Origin: Circinella umbellata
Taxonomy: Eukaryota > Mucoromycota > Mucoromycetes > Mucorales > Lichtheimiaceae
NCBI GenBank assembly: GCA_025093555.1
Contig: JAIWNF010000042.1
Coordinates: forward strand, 310,001 to 374,000
DNA: 64,000 bases
Reading direction: 5' to 3'
This document shows, piece by piece, positions 35,495 through 48,927 of the stretch; position 1 is the first letter of the stretch; each line of letters begins with the position of its first letter. Below the pieces are notes generated by a model. That model saw only the letters and a program-made list of their open reading frames with translations, did no database searches and was not told the origin of the DNA. The position numbers and the translations under genes are program-made.

Positions 35495-36829
35495 TATATA
35501 TATAATGTTGCGGTCCGTGCGACATATAACATAATGTATAGAACTTGTTACTGATCTTACACATATTGTATATATATAACAAAGAAATAACATATTTATA
35601 TAATAAAAAGGTTTATAACAAGTAAATAATGCAATAGATGTTTATATTATTGTGTTAGGGTGTGACAAATAAAGGATTATTGAACTTCTGGTTGGTTTGA
35701 CCTTATTTTTATTTTTTGCTTAAAAAAAACAAAAAAAAGCGTGACACTACCATGTTTGTTTGTTGTTGTTGTTGTTATTCTTCTTCTTTTACTTTTTTTA
35801 TAGATCAGATGATTTATATATTTATCATGATGTTCAGATGATGCCATTAGAATTTGGAAAACTTGACGTAATGCTAATGTTCCAAAGACTTTTTTAGGTT
35901 AAAACATATAACAAATATTTATTACGTATACTTATTCACTTGTTAAACTGGTACGTATAAAAAGAATAGAAAAAAAAAATAACGCGCATTTATTATTATT
36001 ATTATTATTTAGGGTTTATACTCTTAACTCTTCTCCGTCATTATTTCCCCGCAACACATTTATATATATACACACACACATTAAACTTTAATAATAAAGA
36101 AACTAGAAAGCATATTACATATAATAACAACAATCCCGCCAAAATCGATCTACAAAAAAAAAAATCTTTTTCTTTTTCCCCCAATGATGTATAATGGATT
36201 GTTATTATTATATATACAAAAGAGAATTTTAAAGAGGATTGTGAACCGCGTAACCGTTCTCTTTGTTATGTACTACATTTATGATGTTATGCAAAAAGGG
36301 CTGTGTCAAATGTAACGATGTTAATATACTCTCACGGTCTATATAATCTTTTCGGTGTCATGATTCCGCGTAATTTAGTTATATATGTGTGGGGAAGGGG
36401 GGGAAGGGGGAAGGAGAAAGGGAGAGGGATCATCTATCTTTATATTAGAAATGAATATAAATCATGAATAATACAACTCTTCTTTGATAAATAAATAATA
36501 ATAATAATAATGTAACAATTGCATAATATACACAGCAACATAGTAACAACCTTTACACGAAATAAAGTTGTCGTTGCGGGGTAGTCCCGCTCTTTTTTTT
36601 TTTTTTGGCCTTTTTTTGACTTTTTTTTTTTTCCCTTTTTTTTCTTTCTTTCTTTTTCTCTTTCTCTCTCTCTCTCTGCTTTCTCTCGCTCTCTTTTTTT
36701 TTTTTAAACAGTCTTTTCTCTTTCTTTTGTTTTAAAAAAAAGTTATTTACAATCCTTTAAGACGTAAAAAAAAAAAAAAAAAACTAAAAAAAAAAAGATA
36801 TTAAAAAAAAAGAGCCGAAAGGATTAATC
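35495..36829. other. Intergenic, CSL promoter and leader
   Basis: No gene seen. A coding-strand polypyrimidine tract at 36,591-36,706 and A-rich leader (36,760-36,820) precede the CSL start. A G-rich run (GGGGAAGGGGGGGAAGGGGG) lies near 36,390-36,415. Confidence 0.6.
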
Positions 36830-39258
36830 ATGACAGAACCACTACAGCATGAAGAATTAATATATTCTCGAAAACGTAAACAAGATTTACACTATGAAGA
36901 TACTTCAACCACAAGTCAAAATAATTCATGGTTAAATCATCATCATCATCGTGATCATCATTCTTCTTTTTTAGATCAACTACCAACTACATCCACGTCG
37001 TCAACTACTACGACTACTACTACTACAAGTTCTCAACAACAACAACTTGGTTTTGAATTTCTTCCCCCACCTCCATTACCCAATACAACAGAAGAAGCGG
37101 CGGATGAATTTATTTCTTATAATGATCATCAACATCGTCAACAACAAGAACAACTTCGTTTAAATGATTTACAAAGTATTCATGATCGTAATCAACAACA
37201 ATTAATTCAATCATGGGTAGGTGGAAGACAATCACCCCAAACAAGTTTTTCTCCTACAACACCTGCTTTTTTTTCACCTAGTTTTCTTGAATCTTTACAA
37301 AATGATGATGATCCTACGAATACATCCACTACGACACGACATTCATCATTTATTCAATCCACACATACTTTACAACATGAACAACAACCTTCTTCTTCCT
37401 CTTCCTCTTCTTCATTATCTGCTTGGCCACCTATTCCATCATCTCATCAACAACAATCTTATGAATTTTCTACTTCTATGGATTCAATGGTGTGTATAAA
37501 AAAATTTATAATAGGGTTGGAAGAGTTTTAACATCTTAAAAAAAAAAAAGGAGTTTTGGCGTGTGAGTCTGTGTATATGTATGTGAGTTATATGCAAAAA
37601 AAAAAATTGACATTCTTTTTTCCCATAACACAAAAATGATTTAACAGATAGACCGAGCACGGACCAACAATCATCATTCGAATCATAATAATAATAATAA
37701 TAATAATGAACCATTCCATTTATTTCATTCTTCTTCTACTTCAATTCTTTCACCGCCTCAATCACCTTCTACATCAAGTCCTTTTATACGTAGTAATTCA
37801 TCTTCTTTACGTCAACGACCTATTCCTGAAGAAGATGATTTTAATAATAACAGACAACAACAACAATTGGAATTACGTAGTTTAAAAGCAGGTCTTGCAA
37901 CAGCTCGTATCATTCAAAGTACTGCGAATGCATCCAGACTTAAACCTTTAGTTCAAACTTATTTACAATCCACCAATCCAATTGCTTCTGGTGAAAAAAC
38001 TGTTATTATATTAACAAGTAAAGTAGCTCAAAAATCGTATGGTACTGAAAAAAGGTATATAATAATCATAATTCCCCCCCCACAATCCCCGCCTTTTTCT
38101 TTTTTTGGTTACAATTACTAAATAGAGTGATTAGATTTCTTTGTCCTCCTCCAACAGCTATTTTAATGGGTACAACATGGTGGAAACCAAAAATGAATGA
38201 AAGTAATGAATATGGTCCACCTTTATTAACTGTTTGTATTTCGGGTGAAACAACCAGTCAATCGGGTCAAGTAGAATGGTATAATTCAAATGGAGCCGCT
38301 GTAGGACAAACAGGACATCCCAAATCTTCCTCTTCATTAACTTCTTCAACACATAATACAAATCAACAACAAAGATCCATTACTGCTTCTTCTTTTCGTG
38401 ATCAACAACAACAACAACGAGTGGATGTCGATTGGTATCACAATCATGAACAAGATCCATTAATGGCTGGAAGATGTGTTGCTAAAAATTTATATATTAA
38501 TGATGCGGATGAAAAACGAAAAAGAGTTGAATGTCTTATTCGAATTCAATTAGGAGATGGATCACTTTTGGGTACTTTAGCAAGTAAAGGCATCAAAGTG
38601 ATTAGTAAACCAAGTAAAAAACGACAAAGTGTAAAAAATATGGAATTATGTATTCATCACGGTACCACGGTTTCTTTATTTAATCGCATTCGTTCACAAA
38701 CAGTGAGTACAAAATATTTGGGTGTTTCGTGTGGATCCGCCTTTTCACCTCCTGGATATCACGAAACAAAATCATCCAATGATATGTCTTCTATCCATCA
38801 AGGTGCAAGTGGTACTTGTTTTGTAGCAAGAACAACAAGTTGGGATCCATTTGTTATTTGGATTGTGGATACAACACGAACACCTAATAATGATATTCAA
38901 CAAGAAAATGAATCGCCTGAAGATTATATTGGTCACAATGTTCAAATCAATAATAATCGTAATGTGAATTATCCACCTCCGCCTGCTATTGCATTAAAAA
39001 ATACGACCGATCAACCTATTGCCATTCATTATAATCAACATATTGTATTACAATGTTTAACAACCGGTTTAGTATCTCCTGTTATGATTATTCGTAAAGT
39101 AGATAAAGCATCTACTGTGGTAGGAGGTGCAAGAGCGCCTGTGGATCAACCTGCTGGTGGTGAATTTGGTGATGAAATGTTGGGAGATCCTGTTTCTCAA
39201 CTTCACAAAGTAGCTTTACAAATTGTTCAAGATCCTTCTCAAGCAGTCAATCATCATC

Positions 39259-39298
<40 letters not shown>

Positions 39299-40455
39299 GC
39301 AACAACAACAGCAGCAGCAACAAAATGGGTTTGGAACAACACCTTGTATGGATCCATTATTAAATCATCAACAAGGAGTAGATATAGGAGGATTAAATAA
39401 TAATAGTAATAATCATCATTTAAATGATGAATGGATGTTACCTAAAAGTCAACATCCCATTACGTATTTGGCATGTTTAAATGATATGGTCGGAATGCAT
39501 AAAACGGTGGAACGACGTAAACCTGTCATGTCATGGGAAGATATTACATCTCAAGAAGCAAGTGGTAAAGTGGTTCGTAAACGACGTGTATCAACAGATC
39601 AAATTGGTGACATGGAACATATGTTTCGTAGACGAAATAATACATTGGATCCTTCTACCATGACATTACCCAAAACATCTTCTAATACAACAACCAATAA
39701 TAATAATAATAATGGATTGGATGATTATGATACTTTATTTCATCCTCATCGAGCAAGATCACATTCTATTTCAATAGAACAAAATCGATTTAGTCGTTCT
39801 AATCGACGTATGTCAACAGCAAGTACAAGTAGTACTGGAAGTTCTTCAAGTACTACACATCATCATGGTTTTGGTGCTTATTGGTCTGAAGATGTTTCAG
39901 ATGCTGCTGTATGGACAATAGTTGGAACAGGTAAAATAACAAAAAAGAAGGGGTATATATAAAAAAAAAAGGCTAATCTATAATGGATAATCTATGTATA
40001 TAGATTGTGCCACATTTAAATTTTGGGCACCTCAACCTACTGAAACAAGTACAATGACACCATTTCCTTCATTATCCCATTTTTCATTGAATGGTTCAAG
40101 TAATAATAATAATAATAGTAATGGTAATGGTAATGGAAATCATGATACTACTACTACTACTACAACAACAACTGTGAGTGGGAATACATTAATGACACTT
40201 CACGGTGAGAATTTCACACGCGACCTCCAAGTATGGTTTGGTGATGTTAAAGCATCTCATACCGAATATAGGGGACGAGAAATATTCTTATGTCATGTAC
40301 CACCGAGACATGAATTAATGGAATCTATGCATATTGAACGAAATCTTAATAAGAATGATAATAACAACAATACAAATGATTTCAAATTACCCATCTTATT
40401 AGTAAGAGGGGAAGGTGTTATCATGTATAAAACAAATCAATATTATCATTTCTAA
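36830..40455 (+). CDS. CSL (RBP-J kappa / Suppressor of Hairless-like) transcription factor
   Basis: Four exons, 36830-37489, 37648-38054, 38126-39930 and 40004-40455, 1,107 residues. A long low-complexity N-terminus (Thr/Ser/Gln/His) is followed by the Rel-like NTD (VIILTSKVAQKSYGTEKRVI, FLCPPPTAIL). The beta-trefoil domain follows, with ISKPSKKRQSVKN and LFNRIRSQTVSTKYL, both nearly diagnostic of CSL. GTCFVARTTSWDPFVIW continues the core. A Gln run (39,258-39,324) interrupts the region after the trefoil, and a C-terminal IPT/TIG-like domain (LHGENFTRDLQVWFGDV) ends the protein. Fungi lack Notch; fungal CSL proteins (Cbf11/Cbf12 type) bind GTGGGAA-like sites and control adhesion, lipid and cell-cycle genes. 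The long N-terminus fits the Cbf12-like class. Nuclear by inference. Confidence 0.95.
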
Positions 40456-41478
40456 AAACTTTATTATTAACAACACATTCTTTTTTTTTTTTATGCTTGT
40501 TCTAAATCCCCCCTCCCCTTTCCCTCCTCAATAGTGTTGCTTTCTCCTTCCTTCCTTTGTGTTATTTCCTGCCCCCACGCCCCCCTTATAATATATAGTT
40601 GCGTATACACACACAGACATTTATTTCAAAAACCCTTCAAAAAAAAAAAAAAGATATGCCCCATCCATCCCTCACTCAAATTTTTTTTTTATGCTTTTTC
40701 TGTTTTTTTTTATACATATATATATATATCTTGTTTTACTTATATACATACACTCTCTCTATATATATACAAACATACAAAGCTGTCTTTTTTTTTTCTT
40801 TATATATATAATATATATATATATATAATAATAAGTTTATTTGAACTTTGGAATCTATATTTTTGTTTGTCATTGATTTGTGTTGTGATAGAGAAAAAAG
40901 AGAGAAAGTGAAAGATGTGTGTGTGTGTGTTTGTATAAATAAATGAAATACTAATAAATGAATAATAATAATAATATTGAAAATTCTACAGTTTGAGAGA
41001 GAGAGAGAGAGAGAAAAAAAGCTTTATACTTGTACAATAACTTAAAGTTAAAGAAGAGGAAAAAAGAAAAAGAAATTTGTACACCAAAACGGGGAAAAAA
41101 AAAGGGGGGAGGGGAGGGGGAAAGGGTTGAAAAGAAGAGAGAGAGAAAAGAAAAAAATACAAATATAATGATGAATGCTTTGTGTGTAAGGGTTGTTGAG
41201 AAAAAGGTGGGAGAGAAGAGAATGCATGCAATAATAATAATAATAATAATAAAAAGGGCGAGAGGGGGGGGGGAGGTGTGTTGAAGGTTAAAAGAAGAAG
41301 AATGGAATATTTATATATGTGTGTATGAATATTTATAATAATAAGTGTGTGTGTGTGCGCGATAAGAAAGAGAAAGTTTGAAAGGTTGTTTGTTTTCTTT
41401 TTTTGGAATTTTTGAAAGGGGGTTTATGGATAATTATGCAAAATGGATGTGTGTAATGAAGTGTTGTTGTTAATAGAG
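40456..41478. other. Convergent intergenic region CSL/PDE
   Basis: About 1 kb of simple sequence: TA runs (40,800-40,825), a GA run (40,995-41,014) and purine-rich DNA (41,045-41,155). No gene. Confidence 0.65.
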
Positions 41479-44400
41479 TCATTGAATATTACATTGACAA
41501 TAAACTGGATTATTATCATCATGTGATGCTAATTCATGTGGACGATGTTGATGATTATGTTGTTGTGCTTGTGTTTGTTGTTGTTGTTGTTGTTGATGAT
41601 GAGGTGATTGTTGTTGAGGTGAATTAGGTGAAATAGTAAATGGATGAAGTGATGGTGGTGGAGGAGATGATTCATGAAATGTTTGCATAGCAATAGCAGT
41701 AGTAGAGGGTGATAATTTGTTACGAAAATCACCTGCACTACTACGTCTTCTTCCAGATGAATTTCTTGATTGAGTAGTAGTATCTAAAGATAATCTTTTT
41801 CTTAATACTTCAACTGCTTGAGAATGATAATCTAAACTATTACTTCTTCTTTTACATCCAATTAATGGTACTTGATTATTATTATTATCATCATCCTCAT
41901 GAATCATAAATTGTTTTTGTTGCTGTTGTTGTGTAGTGGTAGTAGATGATATTAAACTACCAATGCCAGAATCATGATGATTTTGTTGTTTTCTTATTTC
42001 CCAACGTTTTAAATTATCTTTCATACAATCGACTGTAAATGACATTTCAGGTAATATTTGACGTACACTATCAAATAATTCCAATGCAACAAATCGAATA
42101 AATCCAATTTGTGAATCTGCTAATACAATTTTATCACGATCATTCATTGGTAATACAGGTAATCCCATAACACGTTCTAAATCACCTTGTGAGACAGATT
42201 CTTCAACAAGTAATTCAGCCCATTTAACTGCTCTTAAAAAGGGACGAGTCTAAATTATTATTATAGAAAAAAGAATGATTAATTTTTTTTTCTTTCATTC
42301 TATAATAATATATAATAAGAAATAATAATCATTAAAGATTAAACTTACCACATTACTAATATCGGCACATTTAATCATTGCACTACATAATAATAATCTT
42401 TCCTTTTCACAAGTAGAATCATCTAATGCACGTAAATCAGGATGTCGACGGGCTTGTGCAAGAATACTTTCAACATAATCGGAATTTAATGACATATCTG
42501 TTGCCAGGATACTAGTGACAACCACTTTACGAAATTCTATATATATATTGGAAGAAAGAAAAGTCAGTCTTTTTTAAAGCTAAGCGCTCTATTTTTGTTT
42601 TTTTTTTGGGGGGTTGGTGGAATACTTTACCTAAATAATCAGCTGAACTAGGACCTCCTCCAATTTGATCAAGACCATGTTTTTTAATAATTTGAAATAA
42701 TGTCATTGAATGAAAACTTTCAAGAACAGAACGATCATTATATAAAAGAGCTAAAGGTGCACCAGCATTAATCTATATAGAATAATGAAATAAATAAATA
42801 AATAAATAAATTCCTATATGAAAAAAGGGGGAGGGGACGTGCGCAAATAATAATAATAATAATAAGAGAGAGAAAGAAAAAAACATACCAAAAACGCGTT
42901 ATTAACACCTGGATGAGCTGCATCATGACCTAAAGCAGCGATTAAAAGAGCGAAAATATCTTTTGGACGAAGTAGATATTGTGGACGATTTCGTGACACA
43001 TTATTACTTGTAGCGTGATTCATTCGAATATTAGCGAATGATAATAACCCAAGACGACAAAGAAAGTAGTACAAACATTGCAAAACATCAACAGCATGTG
43101 CAAAGTTGTGATATGGATTTCCATCGTGGTAGGAACCTGAAAGTTCAATAATAAAGTTGTACAACTGGTCTATATATTTTTTTTGTTACGCAATGTTAAT
43201 TATTTGCAAAAAAAAAAGGGGGGGGGGAGGGAAAGGGAGGGCGGGAAATGGTTGTTTAAATACCTTGATTAATTGTTAAATGAGATAATTCTGGTAACAC
43301 TAAAGCTTGTTGAAGTATCAAATAAGCACAATGAATTAAATCATCATGACTAAAATCAAAAGGATTAAAATCCCAACTTGAAATTTTATGTCGAAGCATA
43401 GCAGCACGTTCACTAATTCAAATTTAAATAGAATGGAATTTCATTTCCCAATATATATAAATCAGTAAAGAATTCCCTTTCCCCCCTTAAAAAGAGATCT
43501 TCATATAAAAAATGTATAGGTGGCCCGCGCACTTTTTTTTTTCTTTACCTAGATAATCCCCGATATTTTGTATGCATAGACATTAAAGGTGGATTGGCGT
43601 AAATATCCATTACTGATTGTGCAAAACTAAAATAAGATGAGAGGGGTTGACGTTAGTAACTAAGATCAAGGGGCGGTGGGAGGGGGAGGAGGGGTAAATC
43701 AATATATACATGCCAAGTGAAAAAAAAAATGCTTACCGAGTATCTTTAGTAAAAATTTCTTTAATTCGATGTTGAAGACCATCATCTGGACAAAGTGTTG
43801 AAACATTATCAGGTAATGAAGGAGAGGATGGAATAAAAGTGGATGCATCATTTTCGTGCATTTTAGAATCGGGTTTACATCGGTGTAATTTCTAAATAAT
43901 ATAAAAAATGATTTTCCCTAATGGATTAATATTATATATTATTTACAGAAAAACCCTCCTCCTTCTCCTCCCCCCACCCCACATTTTCATAATAGAATAA
44001 TAAATAATAAATACCAGAAATAATGTTTTAATGACATCTATACGTAAAGGTTTTAATAGATAATCTACTGCACCAGCATGTATACAATCAAGCATGAATG
44101 TACTATTATCATCGGATGAACAAGCTATAAATATTTATGTTATTTAGTTTCATTTCATATAAATAAATAAAAGCAAAGTGAATTATTATTTTACCAATGA
44201 CAGGCACGTCTTCTGAAAGGGTATGACAACTTTTTTTAATCCAAGTAATTCGTGAATCGGTTATACCGGAAGAAGAAGAAGCAGTAGAACAAGAAGAAGA
44301 ACAAGAAGGGGTATATACGGTGTCATCATCATCATCGTCATTAGTAGTATTATTATTATTATTATCAATAGTATTATCATTTTGTTGATTAGAGTGAATT

Positions 44401-44712
44401 ATTGTTGTATCAAGATCAATTAATAAAATGGTAGGAGACCCATGTCGTATTTGTTTCACTCGTTCTAATGCATCAGAAGGGTTCGAATGTACAAACACTA
44501 TTATAATTTTGATTATTATTATTATATACTCATATGTAATATGTATAATGCTTTTTCTTTTCTTTACCTTGACCAAAGATAGATCGTAATAATGAAATAT
44601 AAGAAGGTTCAACATTATTATTATTATCATTAAATACGTGTTGATCCTCAATAATAAAAGGAGGTGGTGAAGGTTGAAAAGATACGACGATTGAACAACG
44701 AGAAGGGTCCAT
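41479..44712 (-). CDS. 3',5'-cyclic nucleotide phosphodiesterase with N-terminal receiver domain
   Basis: Ten exons: 44712-44568, 44497-44195, 44124-44015, 43891-43737, 43626-43549, 43412-43264, 43136-42889, 42772-42631, 42536-42349 and 42249-41479. Total 762 residues. The N-terminus is a response-regulator-like receiver: TILLIDLD (Asp76/78), DVPVIGACSSDD and GAVDYLLKPL (Lys174), with an Asn/Asp-rich insertion. Residues about 250-580 are a class I PDE: YHNFAHAVDV (His323, His327), GHDAAHPGVNN (His384, Asp385), ATDMS, KCADIS (Asp502) and the purine-clamp Gln553/Phe556 in SQIGFIRF. All metal ligands are present, so it should hydrolyse cAMP and/or cGMP. The C-terminus is a Gln/His-rich tail. Receiver plus PDE is the plan of animal PDE8, but I see no PAS domain between them. 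Confidence 0.95.
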
Positions 44713-44942
44713 TCGAAAGTTCGTTTATTTTGTTGCTTTTTTTTTTTTGTTTAAATTTCAAAAGAACCGTTTTATATAATGTACTTTTTTTTTTCCAAAT
44801 GGTAAAATAAATTCTATAGTGTTGGATATGTATAAAAGAAACCGAAAAGGGCTTGTAATGTACGTATAATATATATATATATATAAATATATATAAATAT
44901 TAAAAAAAAAAAGGGTTGTGCTGATCCGTAATCGCACTTCAA

Positions 44943-44971
44943 TTCGTTCGTTCGTTCGTTCGTTCGTTCGT
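44943..44971. repeat. (TTCG)7 microsatellite
   Basis: Seven tandem TTCG units about 230 bp upstream of the PDE start, an unusually CpG-containing simple repeat in this AT-rich DNA. Confidence 0.9.
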
Positions 44972-45118
44972 TTTTCGTTTCAACTTTTTTTTTTTTTTTA
45001 TGAAAAAAAAAGAAATGGTGTTCGTGTTTTAAATGTGTATATTTTTAATAATAATAATAAAAAAAAAAAAGGTGGGGAAATATATAAAGAAGGGGGGGCT
45101 TGAAAAAAAAAAAGGTTG

Positions 45119-45223
45119 TAAAAAAAAAAAAGAGAGAGAGAGAGAGAGAGAAAAGAGGAAAAGAGGAAAGAGGAAAAGAGGAAAGAGGAAAAGGGGAAGA
45201 AAGAGAAAAAAAAAAAAAAAAAA
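45119..45223 (-). promoter_or_regulatory. About 105-bp pure purine tract upstream of PDE
   Basis: Uninterrupted A/G on the + strand, including (GA)n and reiterated GAGGAAAAGAGGAAA. It is therefore a polypyrimidine tract on the PDE coding strand, 0.4-0.5 kb before its ATG. Mirror symmetry of the GAGGAAAG units could allow triplex formation. Regulatory role inferred. Confidence 0.45.
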
Positions 45224-46237
45224 CTGGGCGTTTATTTTCTCTTTTGGTATAGGATTTAAATTTGTTGCCTTGTCGTACTAAAAAAAGGTTTTCTAACCAA
45301 ACCTTTTTTTTTCCTTATGTGTAAAAAGTCTTTTTGTAAGCTTTTTTTTTATATTTTATTTTATTTTTCTTCTTCTATTATTTTATTTATTTACTTTTAA
45401 TCGATCCTTTTTTGCATAATAAAATAGATTATTGAAAAACAAAAAAGGTTTCGGAGGTGGGGAGGGGGAATAGAGATAAGTTAGACAGAAAAAGTTTTTT
45501 TTTTGTTTTAATGGACCGACGGGAAACTCTTTTTTCGCACGTGGCACCCACACACACACACATAACCCACACACAAATCTTTTTTTTTTTTGCACGCTTC
45601 TTTTTAGACCAAAGCAGGGGCCTTACCATTGTTCAAAAACTTACTTTTTTTTTTTTCCCCCACTTCTTTACCCTTTTAAATCCATTATTATTATTTTTTA
45701 TTATTATCACTATCATTTATCATCATTTTTTTTTCTTTTCATTTTATTTATAATCCACGCGAAAACTTTGTTTTCATTTTTATCTTACGAGTTATTGATC
45801 TTGTTTAAGAAATCTATCTTTTTTAAACCCCCCCCCTTTTTTTTCACCCGCTCGAACCTGCAACTTATAACTTATTACTTCAACCCTTCCCTTCCCCACC
45901 CCCCAACTTTCTTCCAATCCTACCCTTACCCAATCCAAATTCTTCTTCTCCTTCCTTCCTTCCTCCTCCCCCCCCCAAATAAAAAATATACCTTTCTTCT
46001 TTTTCTTCTCTTCCCCCAACTAGGTTGATATAGTTTCCGTAGTTTTCCGGGTTGGAAGAATAATTATTTTATTTATTTTTGAAGAAAAAAGATTATAATA
46101 GTATACACATGTAATATTATATATAAACAAATAATATCACACAGACATAAAAATAGAGTATAAATATTTCAATTGAAACAATCATTTATTATTGTTGATG
46201 ATGACCTTAAAAGACATTATTAAAGTTCAAATACTTG

Positions 46238-46301
46238 TGTGTTACTGTAACACAAAATAGTTATAAAATGGGTGTAACTAACTTGGTTCAGAAAGAACCA
46301 A
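46238..46301. other. Two adjacent hairpins
   Basis: TGTGTTAC-T-GTAACACA (46,238-46,254) is a perfect dyad. 28 bp on, TTGGTTC (46,283-46,289) pairs with GAACCAA (46,295-46,301) around loop AGAAA. They could be an operator plus a stem-loop, or a structured RNA. No gene nearby explains them. Confidence 0.45.
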
Positions 46302-47913
46302 AGTTATAAACGCGAGATTTTTTTTTTTTTTTCAGGTCGATCCCTTTTGATTTTCTCATTTCAAAATCCTCATTCATCTTCTCAAATAATAATAATAATA
46401 ATAATAATAATAAGCTTATTCTTTTTTCATGGAATGTTTATTATAGATTTATTCAAATGTGTTGTTGCTATTGTTGTTGTTTAACAAGTTTAATCCTTAA
46501 AAGGGTAATCATTATTATATCATGGATAGGAGGTAAGTGCGGGGAGTACAAGAGAAAAAGTTAAAAAAAAAAGGGGGAAATATAAGCAGGCAATTTTGGA
46601 TCTGCATTATTAATATATATAGTTATATATATATTTATACCTATGTGGCGAAAATAATAAACGTTACTAGCTAAAATACAACGTGGTTGCCATGTTTTAC
46701 TTCTTTTATACTTTTTCTAACATGACAATAAGAAAGTAGAAAAGAAATGTTTATTCTTTTAATAGTTATATCAAATCTAAAACTTTTTTTTTTTTTACTA
46801 ATAAAAATGGGGTTTTAAGAATGAAAAAAAGGAGACTGATTTAATATATAAATGGTGGGTTTAGAATTGTGAGAGATTATAATCCCCCTCCCACAAACAA
46901 CGAATTACCGTTAAAACCTATATAATATAAACGTAACCCAAAGATGAAACTCTTTTATTTTATTCATTGTATAATGTATATAACAAAAAATATAAACTTG
47001 TTCTTCTCCTTATTTATCATTACCAATAAAACCTATGCTACATTATATATATATATATATTTATGTGCGTGTGAATGATTTAAAGTTTTTGGTTCTTATG
47101 ACCTTTTTTTTTTTTGATAGTAATAAATATTTGTTATAGTTATATAAAACATATCATTTTGACTTTACAATACAAATAAACAGGTGATCTATAATAATGA
47201 AAAAACCTGGAATATGTATGATGATCTCTTTTCCTATTCTTTGGTTATAACAAGATAAAAAAAAAGCTCCTTCTCCTCCCCCCCCCCCAAAAAAAAAACT
47301 TTTCACTTCAGTGGAATGATATTATTCTTTAAAAGAAAAGCTATTACACATTCTGAAATGTTAATAAAATTTCTTACTGTGATCTTGATCCTTTTTTTTT
47401 TTTGAAGAAGAACAAAAAGGAGGTGGTTGTCATGTAATTAGAAATAAGTATTGCATAGATACTAAAGACAGGAAAAATAAAAACAAGAATAATTTATACG
47501 TACGTAGAAAGTGGAAATTCACTGAAATGATATACAAATCTCACATTTTTATAATAATTAGGTAATGTAGGAATGTCATCAAGGTAATATATGGAATAAG
47601 AAAAATTCTATCCTATTTGGTTGCTATGGGATTAGTTTAATCAAATAAACTTTTTATTTATTACGTATAACGTATCAAAATGACTTTCTAATTTAACCAT
47701 TCAAAGAAATAATTATACACCCCCCCTTAAAGTTTCATGATTTATGTATGTATGTACTTGTATATATGTATACAGTGCCTTTCTTTTTTTTTTTTTGTTT
47801 CTCATGTAACAATGTTAGATTACTATGTAATAAATAAATTAATAAATCTTCTACTTTACGTACCAAAAAAGGATGATGTAGAAGAGAGAGACAGATTGTT
47901 TTATATATTTAAT

Positions 47914-47931
47914 ATGTTGCTATAGCAACAT
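47914..47931. promoter_or_regulatory. 18-bp palindrome resembling an RFX X-box
   Basis: ATGTTGCTATAGCAACAT is perfectly palindromic and contains GTTGCTATAGCAAC, an RFX X-box-like sequence. Half-site-like GGTTGCCATG (46,685) and GGTTGCTATGG (47,619) occur in the same interval. No adjacent gene start is evident. Confidence 0.45.
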
Positions 47932-48927
47932 CCTCTAAATAGCTAATTTCTTTTCTCAATAATAAATGAATGCCGCGGGTCATGAGAGAGAAGCAGTGTT
48001 ACAACGATAATAAAAAAAAAGAGTGACCTGAATAATGACTGACAAATTATGCAAAACAAATATGCAAAAGATTATAAAAATAAATAAAGGTTGTCTGTGA
48101 TAAAAAATTTTTTGATTCTTCACTTATTAATATGATGCATTGATGCATAAATGTATCATTTTTTATTTTATTTTTTGGATGAAGGCGCAAAAGAAACATA
48201 AACTTTTTCTCTCCTTTCAGAAAACACACTTGTACACACACACACATACACATACATCACAACAACAACAACAAAAAAGGGCACATTTATTCAATAAAAG
48301 TGACGGCTGGGGAAAAACGAAATAGTGGAACCGAATATTCTTAAATGTGTGTGTGCTTTTGTGATGGATTCCATTTTATCACAAAAACTTCATACATCAG
48401 TTGAACACAAAAGTTTGTTCTTTTGAAAAAATATTGGAAGGGATTTTTTTTTCCCGCCATTTTCCAAAACTTTTTTTTTTCAATTGAGAGTTATACAAGT
48501 GAGAGACAAAGAAGTCTCTCATTGGTACAGGGGAAAAAAAGATTTTTTTTTTGGGGGGGGAGGGAGTATGTATGTATGTGATATGTAATGTGTTCGTGTA
48601 GGAGGGGGAGGGGAAGGAGGATGAAGGTTTAAAAAAAAAAGACATGATAAAATAGTCCACTTGTTTGCTAATAAATTGATAGCTATAATATAATGACACT
48701 ATTATTTCGTTGATTATATTTATAATTTCTGTACAATCATTTCTAACCCGAAAAATTTACCGAGAAATAATAACACGCGTGCATTTTTAATAAACGTGGT
48801 ATATTAAATGTTGATGTATGATAATAAATAATAGTTGAATGAAAGAAAAGAGAAACATTTTTATAATTATATATACATCTTGATAGTAACAGAAAGAATA
48901 CGTTAGTGTAAAAGGGATCATTTAAAA

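Larger units (their letters stand above)
44713..48927. other. 4.2-kb low-complexity interval
   Basis: Upstream of PDE (-) and downstream of the Mim2-like gene (-). It contains (TTCG)n at 44,943-44,971, a purine tract (45,119-45,223), long T/A/C/G runs, two adjacent hairpins (46,238-46,301) and an 18-bp palindrome (47,914-47,931). Several apparent ORFs (e.g. 45,457-45,753, 45,768-46,028, 48,397-48,699) are translations of homopolymers. No gene supported. Confidence 0.6.

Noticed and set aside
40534..40911. 125-codon Tyr/Ile/Phe-rich ORF after CSL
   Set aside because: Made from TA and T runs, in the convergent 3' region.
45457..46028. Phe/Pro-rich ORFs in the 4.2-kb interval
   Set aside because: They translate poly-T and CT tracts; no coding signal beyond base composition.
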